From Lachnospiraceae bacterium (lineage in GTDB: Bacteria; Bacillota; Clostridia; Lachnospirales; Lachnospiraceae): 64,000 nucleotides of DNA. Each line of letters begins with the position of its first letter. Position 1 is the first letter of the stretch. The stretch spans positions 310,001-374,000 of the forward strand of contig CAJTEW010000001.1 of NCBI GenBank assembly GCA_910575605.1, written 5' to 3'. Below the pieces are notes generated by a model, which was given only the letters and a program-made list of their open reading frames with translations, had not been told where the DNA came from and did not search any database. The position numbers and the translations under genes are program-made. This document shows positions 1-8,195 of the stretch, piece after piece.

Positions 1-945
1 TGTAATCTTAATATCCTTAAGTGTTCCGATATCTGTTTCCGTATTGGTGCTTATAAGATTAGACAGCGTATCTGCCGGTATTTCAATCTCCCACCGGTAC
101 CAGGGAAGCTCTGCTTCATAATCACCGTCCTTTCCCTTTACCTCCACGGATTTCAAATACTGGCCTGCCTCATTTTCCTCAGTTCCCCATGCTTCAAGGC
201 CCGCCGTATGTCCACAGGAGGTGGAGTAGTAAAAGGTTTCAATCAGCTTTCCTTCATAACGGATTACCTGATTTTCCGTCTCCTTTACCGCCTTATTTGT
301 CACCTCATCCTCCTGGCAGTTTCCGTATACCTGAAAGCGTGTACTGTCATTTACATGAGCTTCATACTCAGGATATGCCATTGTTTTTGTCTGTTGATAG
401 GCAAAATTGCGCGCGCACACTGCCTGGGCCTTAAGGGCCTCCGGCTCATAGTAAAAAGGCATCTCACTGGGAACAACCTTACACAGATATTTCTCTAAGG
501 GAAGCTCATTAATTACCACAATTCCCTCCGGCGTGGAACGAAGCTCAATAATCCCTGCATAGGAAGGAGTTCCGTATGCCCTCTGAATACTGTTTAACGT
601 AATCTCTCCTCCTTCCTTTGCCTGAATCCGTATAGCCGTTCCCCGCTCTTTTCCGAATCCCTCATCGTCAGGCTTAAAGCTTACCGTCTCCCCTGCCTTC
701 ACCTCCCGCTTTTCCTCTCCACAGACAATCTCCATCCCTGCGGCCGCTGAAATCTCCATAACCGGATGGGTAATGTCCACAAAGTCATCTGTCATAATCA
801 GCACCCGGATATCCGGATTGTTAATGGATGGTTCGTCACTTCTTTCCTGTCCAGTTTTATTACGTGTGAAAAATACACCTGCTGCCACAATAAAAATAAT
901 AATAAAAGCTGCCGCTCCATATAAAAAAAATTTTTTCTTTTTCAT
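1..945 (-). CDS. SpoIID/LytB-domain protein (3' end outside window)
   Basis: This gene reads leftward off the window edge, so only the first 315 residues are present. It begins with a lysine-rich start and one membrane segment (about residues 6-26), then an extracellular part. Residues about 143-182 match the SpoIID signature, with PSEMP (Glu161 as the expected catalytic acid) followed by PEALKAQAVCAR; further on STSCGHT corresponds to the family's STSGG-type motif. SpoIID-type proteins are lytic transglycosylases that cleave denuded peptidoglycan glycan strands, in sporulation or cell-wall remodelling. The ATG at 945 has only a weak upstream GGA; an in-frame TTG at 957 lies 11 bases after a good AAGGAG, so the true start may be four codons earlier. 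Whether this is sporulation SpoIID or a vegetative paralogue cannot be told from this fragment. Confidence 0.88.
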   Translation of the reverse strand, partial: MKKKKFFLYGAAAFIIIFIVAAGVFFTRNKTGQERSDEPSINNPDIRVLIMTDDFVDITHPVMEISAAAGMEIVCGEEKREVKAGETVSFKPDDEGFGKERGTAIRIQAKEGGEITLNSIQRAYGTPSYAGIIELRSTPEGIVVINELPLEKYLCKVVPSEMPFYYEPEALKAQAVCARNFAYQQTKTMAYPEYEAHVNDSTRFQVYGNCQEDEVTNKAVKETENQVIRYEGKLIETFYYSTSCGHTAGLEAWGTEENEAGQYLKSVEVKGKDGDYEAELPWYRWEIEIPADTLSNLISTNTETDIGTLKDIKIT

Positions 946-980
946 ATTTTCATCCAATCTGTCCGCCACTCCTTATCTAA

Positions 981-1009
981 TTGCTTTTTTATTTAAACTA
1001 TACTATATT
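981..1009 (+). promoter_or_regulatory. Putative promoter of the plus-strand GT2 gene
   Basis: TTGCTT (981-986), a 17-base spacer and TATATT (1004-1009). A small hairpin (CACCC/GGGTG, 1025-1040) follows in the expected leader, before the AAAGGA ribosome site of the gene at 1074. Confidence 0.45.
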
Positions 1010-1026
1010 AAATATATATCTGTCCA
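997..1026 (-). promoter_or_regulatory. Putative promoter of the SpoIID-domain gene
   Basis: On the minus strand TGGACA (1021-1026) and TATAGT (997-1002) are separated by 18 bases. It overlaps the plus-strand promoter of the neighbouring glycosyltransferase, so the two may interfere. Seen by eye only. Confidence 0.4.
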
Positions 1027-1073
1027 CCCTTTCGGGGGTGCTCCGGTAATCTTAAAAAGAAAGGAATTAAAAA

Positions 1074-2093
1074 ATGATTTCCGTAATAATCCCTGTCTAC
1101 AATACAGAAAAATATCTCCGACGCTGCATCGATTCAGTCCTGGCTTCTTATTACCGTGACTTTGAGATTCTTTTAATCAACGACGGCTCCACTGACAAAA
1201 GTGCTGATATCTGCCGGGAATACTCCTTAAAAGACAACCGCATCAAAGTCTTTCATCAGAAAAATCAGGGGGTTTCTGCCGCAAGAAACCAGGGAATCAA
1301 CAAAGCCATCGGAGAATGGCTTATATTTGTTGACTCAGATGATTATATCACGAAGGACTTTCTTTCCGTAATCTCCTGTGACCGGTATAAGAACATAGAT
1401 TTCCTTCTGTTTGATTTTATAAAATCCACAGACAGCCCCCGTAAGGCAGCGTCTCCTGTAAAGCCCATATCCATAAGAAACAAGGGCATGCTTAAGCTGC
1501 TTCAAAGAATTCTTGTGCCAGAAAAGCTTTCTCCTGACACAAATGCTGACTTCCGCTCCCCCTGTGCAAGAGCCTATAAAAAGTCCATTATAGACCAGTA
1601 TTCTATCCGTTTTTCCCCCGGCCTTACAGTCGGAGAAGATCTGCTCTTTAATCTGGAATACCAGCTTAGAGCCGGCTCCTGCGTATACACCCCTATTCCT
1701 GTATATGTGTACGACATCCACACAGGCTCTGCCACCCATGGTTTTCGGGGAGACCTTGTAAAAAATCATGCAAGGCTTCAAAAAGAAATAAAGAACATTT
1801 TAATAAAATCACGCATGTTTCCCTCCCTTGAAAGGGAATTTTATTCCTACTCCCTTGAAAACTTAACCTATGTCCTTATCTGGGAGGTGTTAAGCCCCTT
1901 AAATCCGGCGCCGTACCGGGAAAAGAAGAGGCTCTTACGGCTGATGCAGAAAAACCCTATTTACAGAAAAGCAATGAAGTACAGCTTAAAAACCGGTATT
2001 CTGCCCCGAAGGATTCTTGTCCTTTTCTTCCGGTTAAGATGTTACCTTATCACAGACCTGATCTGCCGTGTCAGCTTCTGGTATATGGGGTAG
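1074..2093 (+). CDS. Glycosyltransferase family 2
   Basis: A 339-residue GT-A fold transferase that should move a sugar from a nucleotide-sugar donor to a glycan acceptor on the cytoplasmic side. The N-terminus SVIIPVYN, the NDGS donor-binding motif (about residues 36-39) and the metal-binding DSDD (87-90) are all present. The C-terminal about 150 residues are basic and hydrophobic and may dock to the membrane. The ATG is preceded by AAAGGA with an 8-base spacing. It is the only plus-strand gene in the first 8 kb, and its last 52 bases overlap the 3' end of the opposing GT2. It probably contributes to the exopolysaccharide made by the surrounding locus; the sugar specificity is unknown. Confidence 0.9.
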   Translation: MISVIIPVYNTEKYLRRCIDSVLASYYRDFEILLINDGSTDKSADICREYSLKDNRIKVFHQKNQGVSAARNQGINKAIGEWLIFVDSDDYITKDFLSVISCDRYKNIDFLLFDFIKSTDSPRKAASPVKPISIRNKGMLKLLQRILVPEKLSPDTNADFRSPCARAYKKSIIDQYSIRFSPGLTVGEDLLFNLEYQLRAGSCVYTPIPVYVYDIHTGSATHGFRGDLVKNHARLQKEIKNILIKSRMFPSLEREFYSYSLENLTYVLIWEVLSPLNPAPYREKKRLLRLMQKNPIYRKAMKYSLKTGILPRRILVLFFRLRCYLITDLICRVSFWYMG

Positions 2094-3064
2094 ATTTTCT
2101 CTTCCACCCACTCATTTACAAAATAAAGCCAGAGAATTTCCTTAAGGGCCTCGCTGACACGAAAGCCATTGCACCTCTTAAGCCATCCAAGAGCCCGAAG
2201 TGCGTCTTTTCTATGCCTGTATTTCAGGGCAATCCTGTATCTGCGTCCTGCCTTCCAGCAGATGATTCTGTCCTTTGACGGCTTATCCTTTATCCGGCAG
2301 ATTCTTGCAATATCATCAATAAGGTTTTCATAATCCTTATATTTTTTCTCCTCCTGCTCCTGTGTAAGCTTTGTTCTTGAATGGCTCCCCGGCCTTATGG
2401 AAACTCCGTAAAGCTCCTCCTTTATGGTGGGGCATTTATGGCGGTACATAAAGGGAAGCAGCATCTGAAAATTCTGTCCCACATCATACTCCGGTATGCG
2501 CCTATCCGGGTAAATCTCAAAAAAGCTTGCTGCCTTTAACATATAGCAGCCGCAGCACACAAAAGTTTTAGATTCTAAAATATCCCAGAAAAGCTCTTCT
2601 TTGTTTATATCCCCTCTCTGCTCATCTGCTTTCTCACTTCTTTCCCCTGTTTCGCCGTTAAAATAATAAGACAGGGATCTGACACATGCATATCGGGGAT
2701 TTTTCTTTAAAAACTCCACACGGCTGCTTACAGATTCCGGCATAAGGATATCATCACTGTCCGGCCAGATAAGATATTCCCCTGATACAAAGGGAAGTCC
2801 ATTATTCACTGCAGCGGAGGCATTTTTATGCTCTGCCTTTACAATGCGGTATGCATATCCTCTTTCCGCAAATTTTGTACGGTAGCTTTCTGCAGTTACT
2901 ACAGTACCATCTGACGAACCGTCATCCACTAAAATCATCTCTATCTTAGGATATGTCTGGTTAAGCACAGAATCCAGCATATTCCCCAGATGCTCCTCTC
3001 CATTAAAGACCGGGGTGACAATAGAAACTCTTCCTGGCTCATATTCATATTTTTCCTTTATCAT
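2042..3064 (-). CDS. Glycosyltransferase family 2
   Basis: A 340-residue GT2 with SIVTPVFN at the N-terminus, DDGS at 47-50 and PDSDD at 101-105, the UDP-sugar and metal-binding motifs. A strong GGAGGGG ribosome site precedes the ATG. It is the last gene of the minus-strand block GT2-pyruvyltransferase, Fe-S protein, ABC exporter, GT2, starting 14 bases after the ABC gene stop, so it is probably co-transcribed. Its 3' end overlaps the convergent GT2 by 52 bases. The two GT2 proteins are clearly different sequences and not a recent duplication. Its acceptor and donor cannot be read from the sequence. Confidence 0.9.
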   Translation of the reverse strand: MIKEKYEYEPGRVSIVTPVFNGEEHLGNMLDSVLNQTYPKIEMILVDDGSSDGTVVTAESYRTKFAERGYAYRIVKAEHKNASAAVNNGLPFVSGEYLIWPDSDDILMPESVSSRVEFLKKNPRYACVRSLSYYFNGETGERSEKADEQRGDINKEELFWDILESKTFVCCGCYMLKAASFFEIYPDRRIPEYDVGQNFQMLLPFMYRHKCPTIKEELYGVSIRPGSHSRTKLTQEQEEKKYKDYENLIDDIARICRIKDKPSKDRIICWKAGRRYRIALKYRHRKDALRALGWLKRCNGFRVSEALKEILWLYFVNEWVEEKIYPIYQKLTRQIRSVIR

Positions 3065-3078
3065 GTGTCCCCCCTCCT

Positions 3079-4785
3079 TTACCCGCTGACCCTAATTATC
3101 TTCTTATTTTCAATCTTATACACCACATCACATTCACCTGCCAGGCTCATGTGATGGGTTACCATAATGAGCGTCTTGTCCTCTTTTATATGACGGATAG
3201 AATCAATAACCGCCTTTTCAGTTTCCATATCAAGGGCGGCTGTAGCCTCATCCATGACCAGAAGCTCAAAATCCTTATAAAGGGCCCTGGCCAGTGCAAT
3301 CCTCTGCCTTTGTCCTCCAGAAATAGCTGTTCCGTTTTCTCCGATCAGTGTATGGACTCCATCCGGCATCTTTTTTACATCCTCCCATATCTGTGCGCAT
3401 TTCAGACATTCCATTACCCTTATGTCATCAACCTCCTCTTCCTCCTCAAAAAAGGCCACATTATTTCGAATTGTTTCTCCGTTCAAATATACTGTCTGAG
3501 GAATATAGCTTACAAGCTGGCCCATGCCGGCCCTGCAGGGTCCTTCACTATCTGTCTGGGTAACAATATCATAATCATCAAAATATACGTGTCCGCTTTC
3601 AGGCGTAAGCAGTCCTAAAAGAAGGTCAACAAAGGTTGTTTTCCCTGCTCCGGAAGCTCCGATAACTGCAATGGAACATCCTACTGGAATATCTATGGAG
3701 GCATCTTCAAAAATTTTCCTTTTATCCGTGTATCCAAAAGTCAGGTTACGGACAGAAACCCCTTTTTTTAACGTCAGCTTTTTCTGACGGATTTCCCTAG
3801 AATGATTCTCCTTCTCCATAATCTTTCCATATTCCGCCATCGCTTCCTTTAATGCTGTGTAAGCCTTCTTTGCAAACTCCACATTGTTCATCCCATTTAA
3901 TACCCCATAGGCCATGGGAAGCATCCTTATAAGCGCTGTGATATACACTACCATCGGCGCCAGTATCACAGACAGGTTTGTCCCGAATATAAGAATCACA
4001 GCCAGGATTACAAACATAACAGCCATAATGGAGTTTTGCAGGATTACACCGATACTGCTGATTTTATATTTGTATTCTCCCTGTACCTTTGCATACCCGC
4101 TGCTGGCATCTCCATATTTATTAAGAACAAATGCTGATCTGTCGTCAATCTTCATTTCCTTAAAAGAGCCAAAAGCAATTGTAATCTGGGAGTTTGCTTT
4201 AATGGACCATGCCCTGCTCCTCTCTCCGTATGCACGCATCCGCGCCCGCATTTTGACGAATACTGCTGCCATAAGTATCAGAAGGATAATACTGCTTAAA
4301 ACACCAAGCCATTTTGAAACATAGATAAGCAGTACGGCATAGCCGGCCATTGTAATCCCGTTTATCACAATCCCGATACAGTCCACTATAATCTGAATAC
4401 AGCTTGTGGTATCATTGCGAACCAGATTCAGCGCCTGCATGGCACTTTTCTTGTTGTGCTCCGTAAGCTCCTCTTTAATTAGAAGCTCATAAATCTTCAT
4501 GGACAGCTTCTGTGCACCGTCATAGATAAATCTGTTGGCAAGCTTGCTTTTATACAGCTCAAAAAGTCCCTTTAAGACAGATACAAGCACCATAAAAACA
4601 GTAAAGGACGTAAGCCCTGGCGATGCCTCATTCTTCTGCACTACAATATTAATAATATAAATGATAACGGAAAAGCTGAAAATATCCACAACAGGGCTTA
4701 TGAGACTTAAAACTGCATATATTTTCCATGTCTTCTGCTCTCTTTTATCCAGTATTCCCGTTAAGTATCCAAACATCTCTGCCAT
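3079..4785 (-). CDS. ABC exporter, fused permease and ATPase, polysaccharide-locus type
   Basis: A 568-residue half-transporter. Six predicted membrane spans lie in residues 20-300, followed by a nucleotide-binding domain. The latter has Walker A GASGAGKT (376-383), Q-loop SYIPQ (426-430), signature SGGQ (489-492) and Walker B ending in DE (512-513); all catalytic features are intact. Domain order (membrane then ATPase) and length match type IV exporters such as PglK/MsbA. It should work as a homodimer that flips a lipid-linked glycan or other amphiphile out of the cytoplasm. Its location between the F420-reductase-like protein and a GT2 favours a lipid-linked oligosaccharide flippase. It is separate from the Pel exporter PelG encoded further along, suggesting two export routes. 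Confidence 0.85.
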   Translation of the reverse strand: MAEMFGYLTGILDKREQKTWKIYAVLSLISPVVDIFSFSVIIYIINIVVQKNEASPGLTSFTVFMVLVSVLKGLFELYKSKLANRFIYDGAQKLSMKIYELLIKEELTEHNKKSAMQALNLVRNDTTSCIQIIVDCIGIVINGITMAGYAVLLIYVSKWLGVLSSIILLILMAAVFVKMRARMRAYGERSRAWSIKANSQITIAFGSFKEMKIDDRSAFVLNKYGDASSGYAKVQGEYKYKISSIGVILQNSIMAVMFVILAVILIFGTNLSVILAPMVVYITALIRMLPMAYGVLNGMNNVEFAKKAYTALKEAMAEYGKIMEKENHSREIRQKKLTLKKGVSVRNLTFGYTDKRKIFEDASIDIPVGCSIAVIGASGAGKTTFVDLLLGLLTPESGHVYFDDYDIVTQTDSEGPCRAGMGQLVSYIPQTVYLNGETIRNNVAFFEEEEEVDDIRVMECLKCAQIWEDVKKMPDGVHTLIGENGTAISGGQRQRIALARALYKDFELLVMDEATAALDMETEKAVIDSIRHIKEDKTLIMVTHHMSLAGECDVVYKIENKKIIRVSG

Positions 4786-4802
4786 GTTTTTCCCTCCAGT
4801 CT

Positions 4803-5936
4803 CTATCTTTTAAATGTTCCGAAAACTCTCTTCATAAGCTCCTTAGCGGATGCACACATGAAATACAGAGCCTGAAACATTGAAAAAGGAAGCAGCCTGT
4901 AAAATATCATGAATATTCTACGGCTTTCTGCTGCAGCTGTGGGGCATGTAAGCCTTGGCTGCAGCACATCCTTCTCCTCACACCTAAACCATGAAAGACT
5001 GTCTTTTACTTCCTCCCAAATTTCCCTGGCCTTTCTGGTATGGAGAATTACCACGGAAGTACCCATACCGTCCTCCATATCCGGCTTCACCTTCTCAATG
5101 CCCCAGAAATCACCAATTGTAAAGTCACTTTTTCTCTCCACGCTGCAGAACCTGCAGGCATGGCAGGAGGGACGCAGAGTATGATTAGAAAAGTACATTC
5201 TACAGTAAATGTCACTGTAGAGTGAACCTGCATACTCCCTGCCTCCTGCTTTATAAACACAGGTATGCCCGTTATCTTTGTTCCTTTTATCCCGGAAGGA
5301 AAAATCTGTCACTCTCCCTCTCCTTTTCCTCTCTAGATGCTTTACATAATCTCCCCATATTCCCGGAGACGGCACGCCGTAGCAGACCAAATCCATAAGA
5401 ATCAGCTTAGGAAAAAAGCGGTTTAAATAAAGCCTTAAGCCCTCCGCCTGACAAGGTGTACCGGCAAACAGCACCCATTTACCCTCCTTAAGTTCCGCAT
5501 CTATTCTCCTGTATACTCCCTTAAGACTGCTTTGGACATATTTTGTCCTCTTCACAGCATCAAGCTCTTCTATGCTCCTGATTTCCCTATGCGCCACCCT
5601 CATATTTTTTCCAAATGCTGCGCCCCAGACAACACCCTGCTTTTTAAGAACATACTCTGCAAGCACCGGAAACATGCCGCCGGACGAGCTTAAATAGCGT
5701 GTATTCTCTTTCTTTACCTGAACACCGAAATACTGCCGGGATGTCCCTTCCCCATCTCTTTTCTTAACAGGGCATACTCTCTTACACTGCCCGCAGTCCA
5801 CACATAAGGCTTCCTCAATCCGGGGATACCAGAATCCTTCTCTGTCAACGGCCATCTTCACTGCGCCCCTTCTACAGACATCCACACATGCGCCGCAGCC
5901 ACAGCATTCTTCTTTTTTTATGTATAAATTTTTCAT
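4803..5936 (-). CDS. F420 hydrogenase/dehydrogenase beta-subunit-like Fe-S protein
   Basis: A 377-residue cytosolic protein. The N-terminus carries two 4Fe-4S ferredoxin motifs (Cys 11/12, 14, 17, 21 and 45, 48, 51, 55). The remainder matches the F420 hydrogenase/dehydrogenase beta-subunit family, with GTPCQAEGL and a later Cys-rich patch (SCHACRFC) typical of members in polysaccharide loci. These members usually sit beside polysaccharide pyruvyltransferases, as here: the GT2-pyruvyltransferase gene ends 8 bases upstream. Family knowledge suggests a flavin/Fe-S redox role; the exact reaction in glycan synthesis is not established. Clostridia generally lack F420, so the cofactor is more likely FMN/FAD. 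The operon start and stop spacing is tight, implying co-expression. Confidence 0.85.
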   Translation of the reverse strand: MKNLYIKKEECCGCGACVDVCRRGAVKMAVDREGFWYPRIEEALCVDCGQCKRVCPVKKRDGEGTSRQYFGVQVKKENTRYLSSSGGMFPVLAEYVLKKQGVVWGAAFGKNMRVAHREIRSIEELDAVKRTKYVQSSLKGVYRRIDAELKEGKWVLFAGTPCQAEGLRLYLNRFFPKLILMDLVCYGVPSPGIWGDYVKHLERKRRGRVTDFSFRDKRNKDNGHTCVYKAGGREYAGSLYSDIYCRMYFSNHTLRPSCHACRFCSVERKSDFTIGDFWGIEKVKPDMEDGMGTSVVILHTRKAREIWEEVKDSLSWFRCEEKDVLQPRLTCPTAAAESRRIFMIFYRLLPFSMFQALYFMCASAKELMKRVFGTFKR

Positions 5937-5944
5937 AACCGATC

Positions 5945-8089
5945 TTAAGCCTCCAAATTTTTCAGCAGAAATTCTCCTGATGTTTTCACATTCTCCCCTG
6001 TTTTCTGTCTCACAGACTCCCAGTTTATGGGCCTCTCAATATCTGAAATTCTGTCTTCCTCACAAAGTCTTTCAGAAAGCCCGTGGATTTTAAGGATATT
6101 TCTCACCCTTGCTCCAAGATTACTATGTACAAATGCAAGAAACTGCTTCTCAAAAATTATACTGAAGGCTGCCGCATGAAAGGAATTAGACACCACATAT
6201 TCTGCATGGTGGATATATCCCAAAAACTCTGCCGGCCCTGTCGTATAATCTACTAGAAAGCCATTGTCCGTACCCTGCTGTCCCGCACGAACCTCGATAA
6301 CAGGAAGTCCTGTCTTCTGTGAAAGCCTGGCCGCATAGTCAGACATGCTCTTATTTTTCTCCGTGACATATAGGAAGATATATCCGCCTTTTTCCGCCCT
6401 TTTTGGCATCCTTTCTACTGTCTGCCAAGATTCTTTTTTAAGGAAGAATACCGGGTCAAGAACTGCCTCCACTTTTCTTCCGCAGAGCTTTTGTACATAA
6501 GGAATGGCTGCTTCCTCTCTAACAGACAATGCATCTATATGTGCAATCAGCCCGGCAAATCTCCTGTCGTGGCAGGCTGAAAGCTCTGCTCCTCCAAAGC
6601 TTGCTGCATAAGCTATCACCTTTTCCTTGTGCTTATTCGCAAATGCACCAAAATAGGCTTTCCGAAGTCCGCAGGTAATATCCGGGTTCCAGATCTGGTC
6701 GCTTCCCACTATATAATATTTGTAGTTAAGACTTTGAAGCCCTTTTTCCGTTAATATTCTATGCCTCCTTTTATCAACAAGATATTTAAACCTGAAATAA
6801 TTCATATTAGCCCGCTGTCCTCTAAACTCTTCTTTTGCCTTAAGGTGGATTAAGAAACCGTTCCACATGTGAAACAGACCCCAGATTCTTCCCTTTAACC
6901 CTTTAATAGGAGCATATGGAATCCACCAGTGCCTTCCGGTCATATAAAAAGGCTCATAACGAACTATATCCGCCCTTTTCCCGTTTTTTGACAGAAAGCT
7001 TCTAAGGCCGTATGCCTGAAGCATGGCGCCGTAATTATTAGAACAGTGAAATGTAATAATTCCTATGTCTGCATGATTTTTTTTCATCATAACCGCCTCC
7101 TTTAATTTAAGCAGCCAAGGGATAAGGCTGTTTACCAGACCATATACCGGATGACAGAAAAAGCAGAGGTCAAACAAAATCCTCTCGCTTAAAACAAGCC
7201 TGGAAAACATAGGATGTTTCCGCTCCTTAAGGGCTGTTTTCCGAATATTCTTTATTCCTTCTTTGTCCTTTATCCCCTTCAGTGCTGTATAGTTTTTCTC
7301 TATCTGCAGGGCAAAAAACCGTTCCCATGTAAGCGCAAAGTCATAATTTCCTTTCTCAAATTCTTTCTTACATATCCTTCTGCTGCACTCAAAATAGTGC
7401 TTTCCCTCTGCTGTTTTTTGGGAGTGGGTAGCACTCCTTTTATGGACCCTGTAATAGTACCAGTCCTTCTCTACATATACCATCTTTATCTGCCTGCGGA
7501 TAAAGCAGTACAGAAAAAACGTATCCTCCCCGTTTGTAAGATTTTCATCAAAGCAGAGGGGTCCAATGTCCTCTCTTTTTATCAGCTTTCCGCCGATACC
7601 TGACAGCTCATTTACATATATGCCGTGAAACCAGCTTTCTGCTTCCCTCCCCTTAGCAGTCTTTCCTTTTACGCGTTCCCTCCTGCATAAAGGCTTTCGT
7701 AAAGCTTCTTCCATCTCTTCTCCTGTCAGTTTCTTATAGCCTGCGAATGCAAGACTGGCCTTCTCCTTTTCCACCTGATAGAGCATTTCTTCAAGCAGGC
7801 CGGGATGAATAGCGTCATCACTGTCAAGAAAAAACACATATTCTCCCCCTGCTTTTAAAAGTCCATAGTTTCTCGCCGAAGAAACTCCCCCGTTTTCCTT
7901 GCTGCAAAACAGTATCCTGGAATCTGTAAGCCCCATCTCCTTACAGATTCCAGGACCGCCGTCTGCCGATCCGTCGTCAACAACAATGATCTCTAAGTCT
8001 GTTATCGTCTGCCCCTGAACGGATGTAAGACACTGCCTGATAAATCTTTCCGAATTGTACATAGGAATAATGACCGATATCTTTTTCAT
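5945..8089 (-). CDS. Fused GT2 glycosyltransferase - polysaccharide pyruvyltransferase
   Basis: A 714-residue two-domain protein. Residues 1-300 are a GT2 with SVIIPMYN, DDGS (38-41) and DSDD (89-92). From residue 334 a complete polysaccharide pyruvyltransferase/CsaB-like domain starts (IGIITFHCSNNYGAMLQ), with the VGSDQIWN and VSNSFHA signatures further on. The GT part should add a sugar and the second domain a ketal pyruvate, or a related modification, giving the glycan a negative charge. The first ATG has a GGGGAG ribosome site. At the domain boundary a near-perfect AAAGGAGG lies 5 bases before two ATG codons, so the second domain may also be made alone. This is the first gene of its operon, divergent from the DUF4832 gene. 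Confidence 0.88.
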   Translation of the reverse strand: MKKISVIIPMYNSERFIRQCLTSVQGQTITDLEIIVVDDGSADGGPGICKEMGLTDSRILFCSKENGGVSSARNYGLLKAGGEYVFFLDSDDAIHPGLLEEMLYQVEKEKASLAFAGYKKLTGEEMEEALRKPLCRRERVKGKTAKGREAESWFHGIYVNELSGIGGKLIKREDIGPLCFDENLTNGEDTFFLYCFIRRQIKMVYVEKDWYYYRVHKRSATHSQKTAEGKHYFECSRRICKKEFEKGNYDFALTWERFFALQIEKNYTALKGIKDKEGIKNIRKTALKERKHPMFSRLVLSERILFDLCFFCHPVYGLVNSLIPWLLKLKEAVMMKKNHADIGIITFHCSNNYGAMLQAYGLRSFLSKNGKRADIVRYEPFYMTGRHWWIPYAPIKGLKGRIWGLFHMWNGFLIHLKAKEEFRGQRANMNYFRFKYLVDKRRHRILTEKGLQSLNYKYYIVGSDQIWNPDITCGLRKAYFGAFANKHKEKVIAYAASFGGAELSACHDRRFAGLIAHIDALSVREEAAIPYVQKLCGRKVEAVLDPVFFLKKESWQTVERMPKRAEKGGYIFLYVTEKNKSMSDYAARLSQKTGLPVIEVRAGQQGTDNGFLVDYTTGPAEFLGYIHHAEYVVSNSFHAAAFSIIFEKQFLAFVHSNLGARVRNILKIHGLSERLCEEDRISDIERPINWESVRQKTGENVKTSGEFLLKNLEA
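7085..7103 (-). promoter_or_regulatory. Internal ribosome binding site inside the GT2-pyruvyltransferase fusion
   Basis: AAAGGAGG at 7096-7103 (minus strand), a 5-base spacer, then ATG ATG (7090, 7087), in frame with the long ORF, exactly where the pyruvyltransferase domain begins (Met334). It is a better ribosome site than many true starts in the window. Confidence 0.6.
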
Positions 8090-8145
8090 ATACTTCTCCC
8101 CTGCAGCTATTATTTATTTTTATGATAGCTTTCTTCTTTTAAAAA

Positions 8146-8154
8146 TGCTATAAT
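8146..8154 (+). promoter_or_regulatory. Extended -10 promoter element for the plus-strand DUF4832 gene
   Basis: TGCTATAAT, an extended -10, about 42 bases before the ATG at 8196. The -35 position (TAGCTT) is poor, which fits extended -10 promoters. It lies in the 106-base divergent gap shared with the GT2-pyruvyltransferase gene. Confidence 0.5.
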
Positions 8155-8195
8155 GTCCGTGAATTTTATAATTTTTGAATACAGACAGGAATCCT

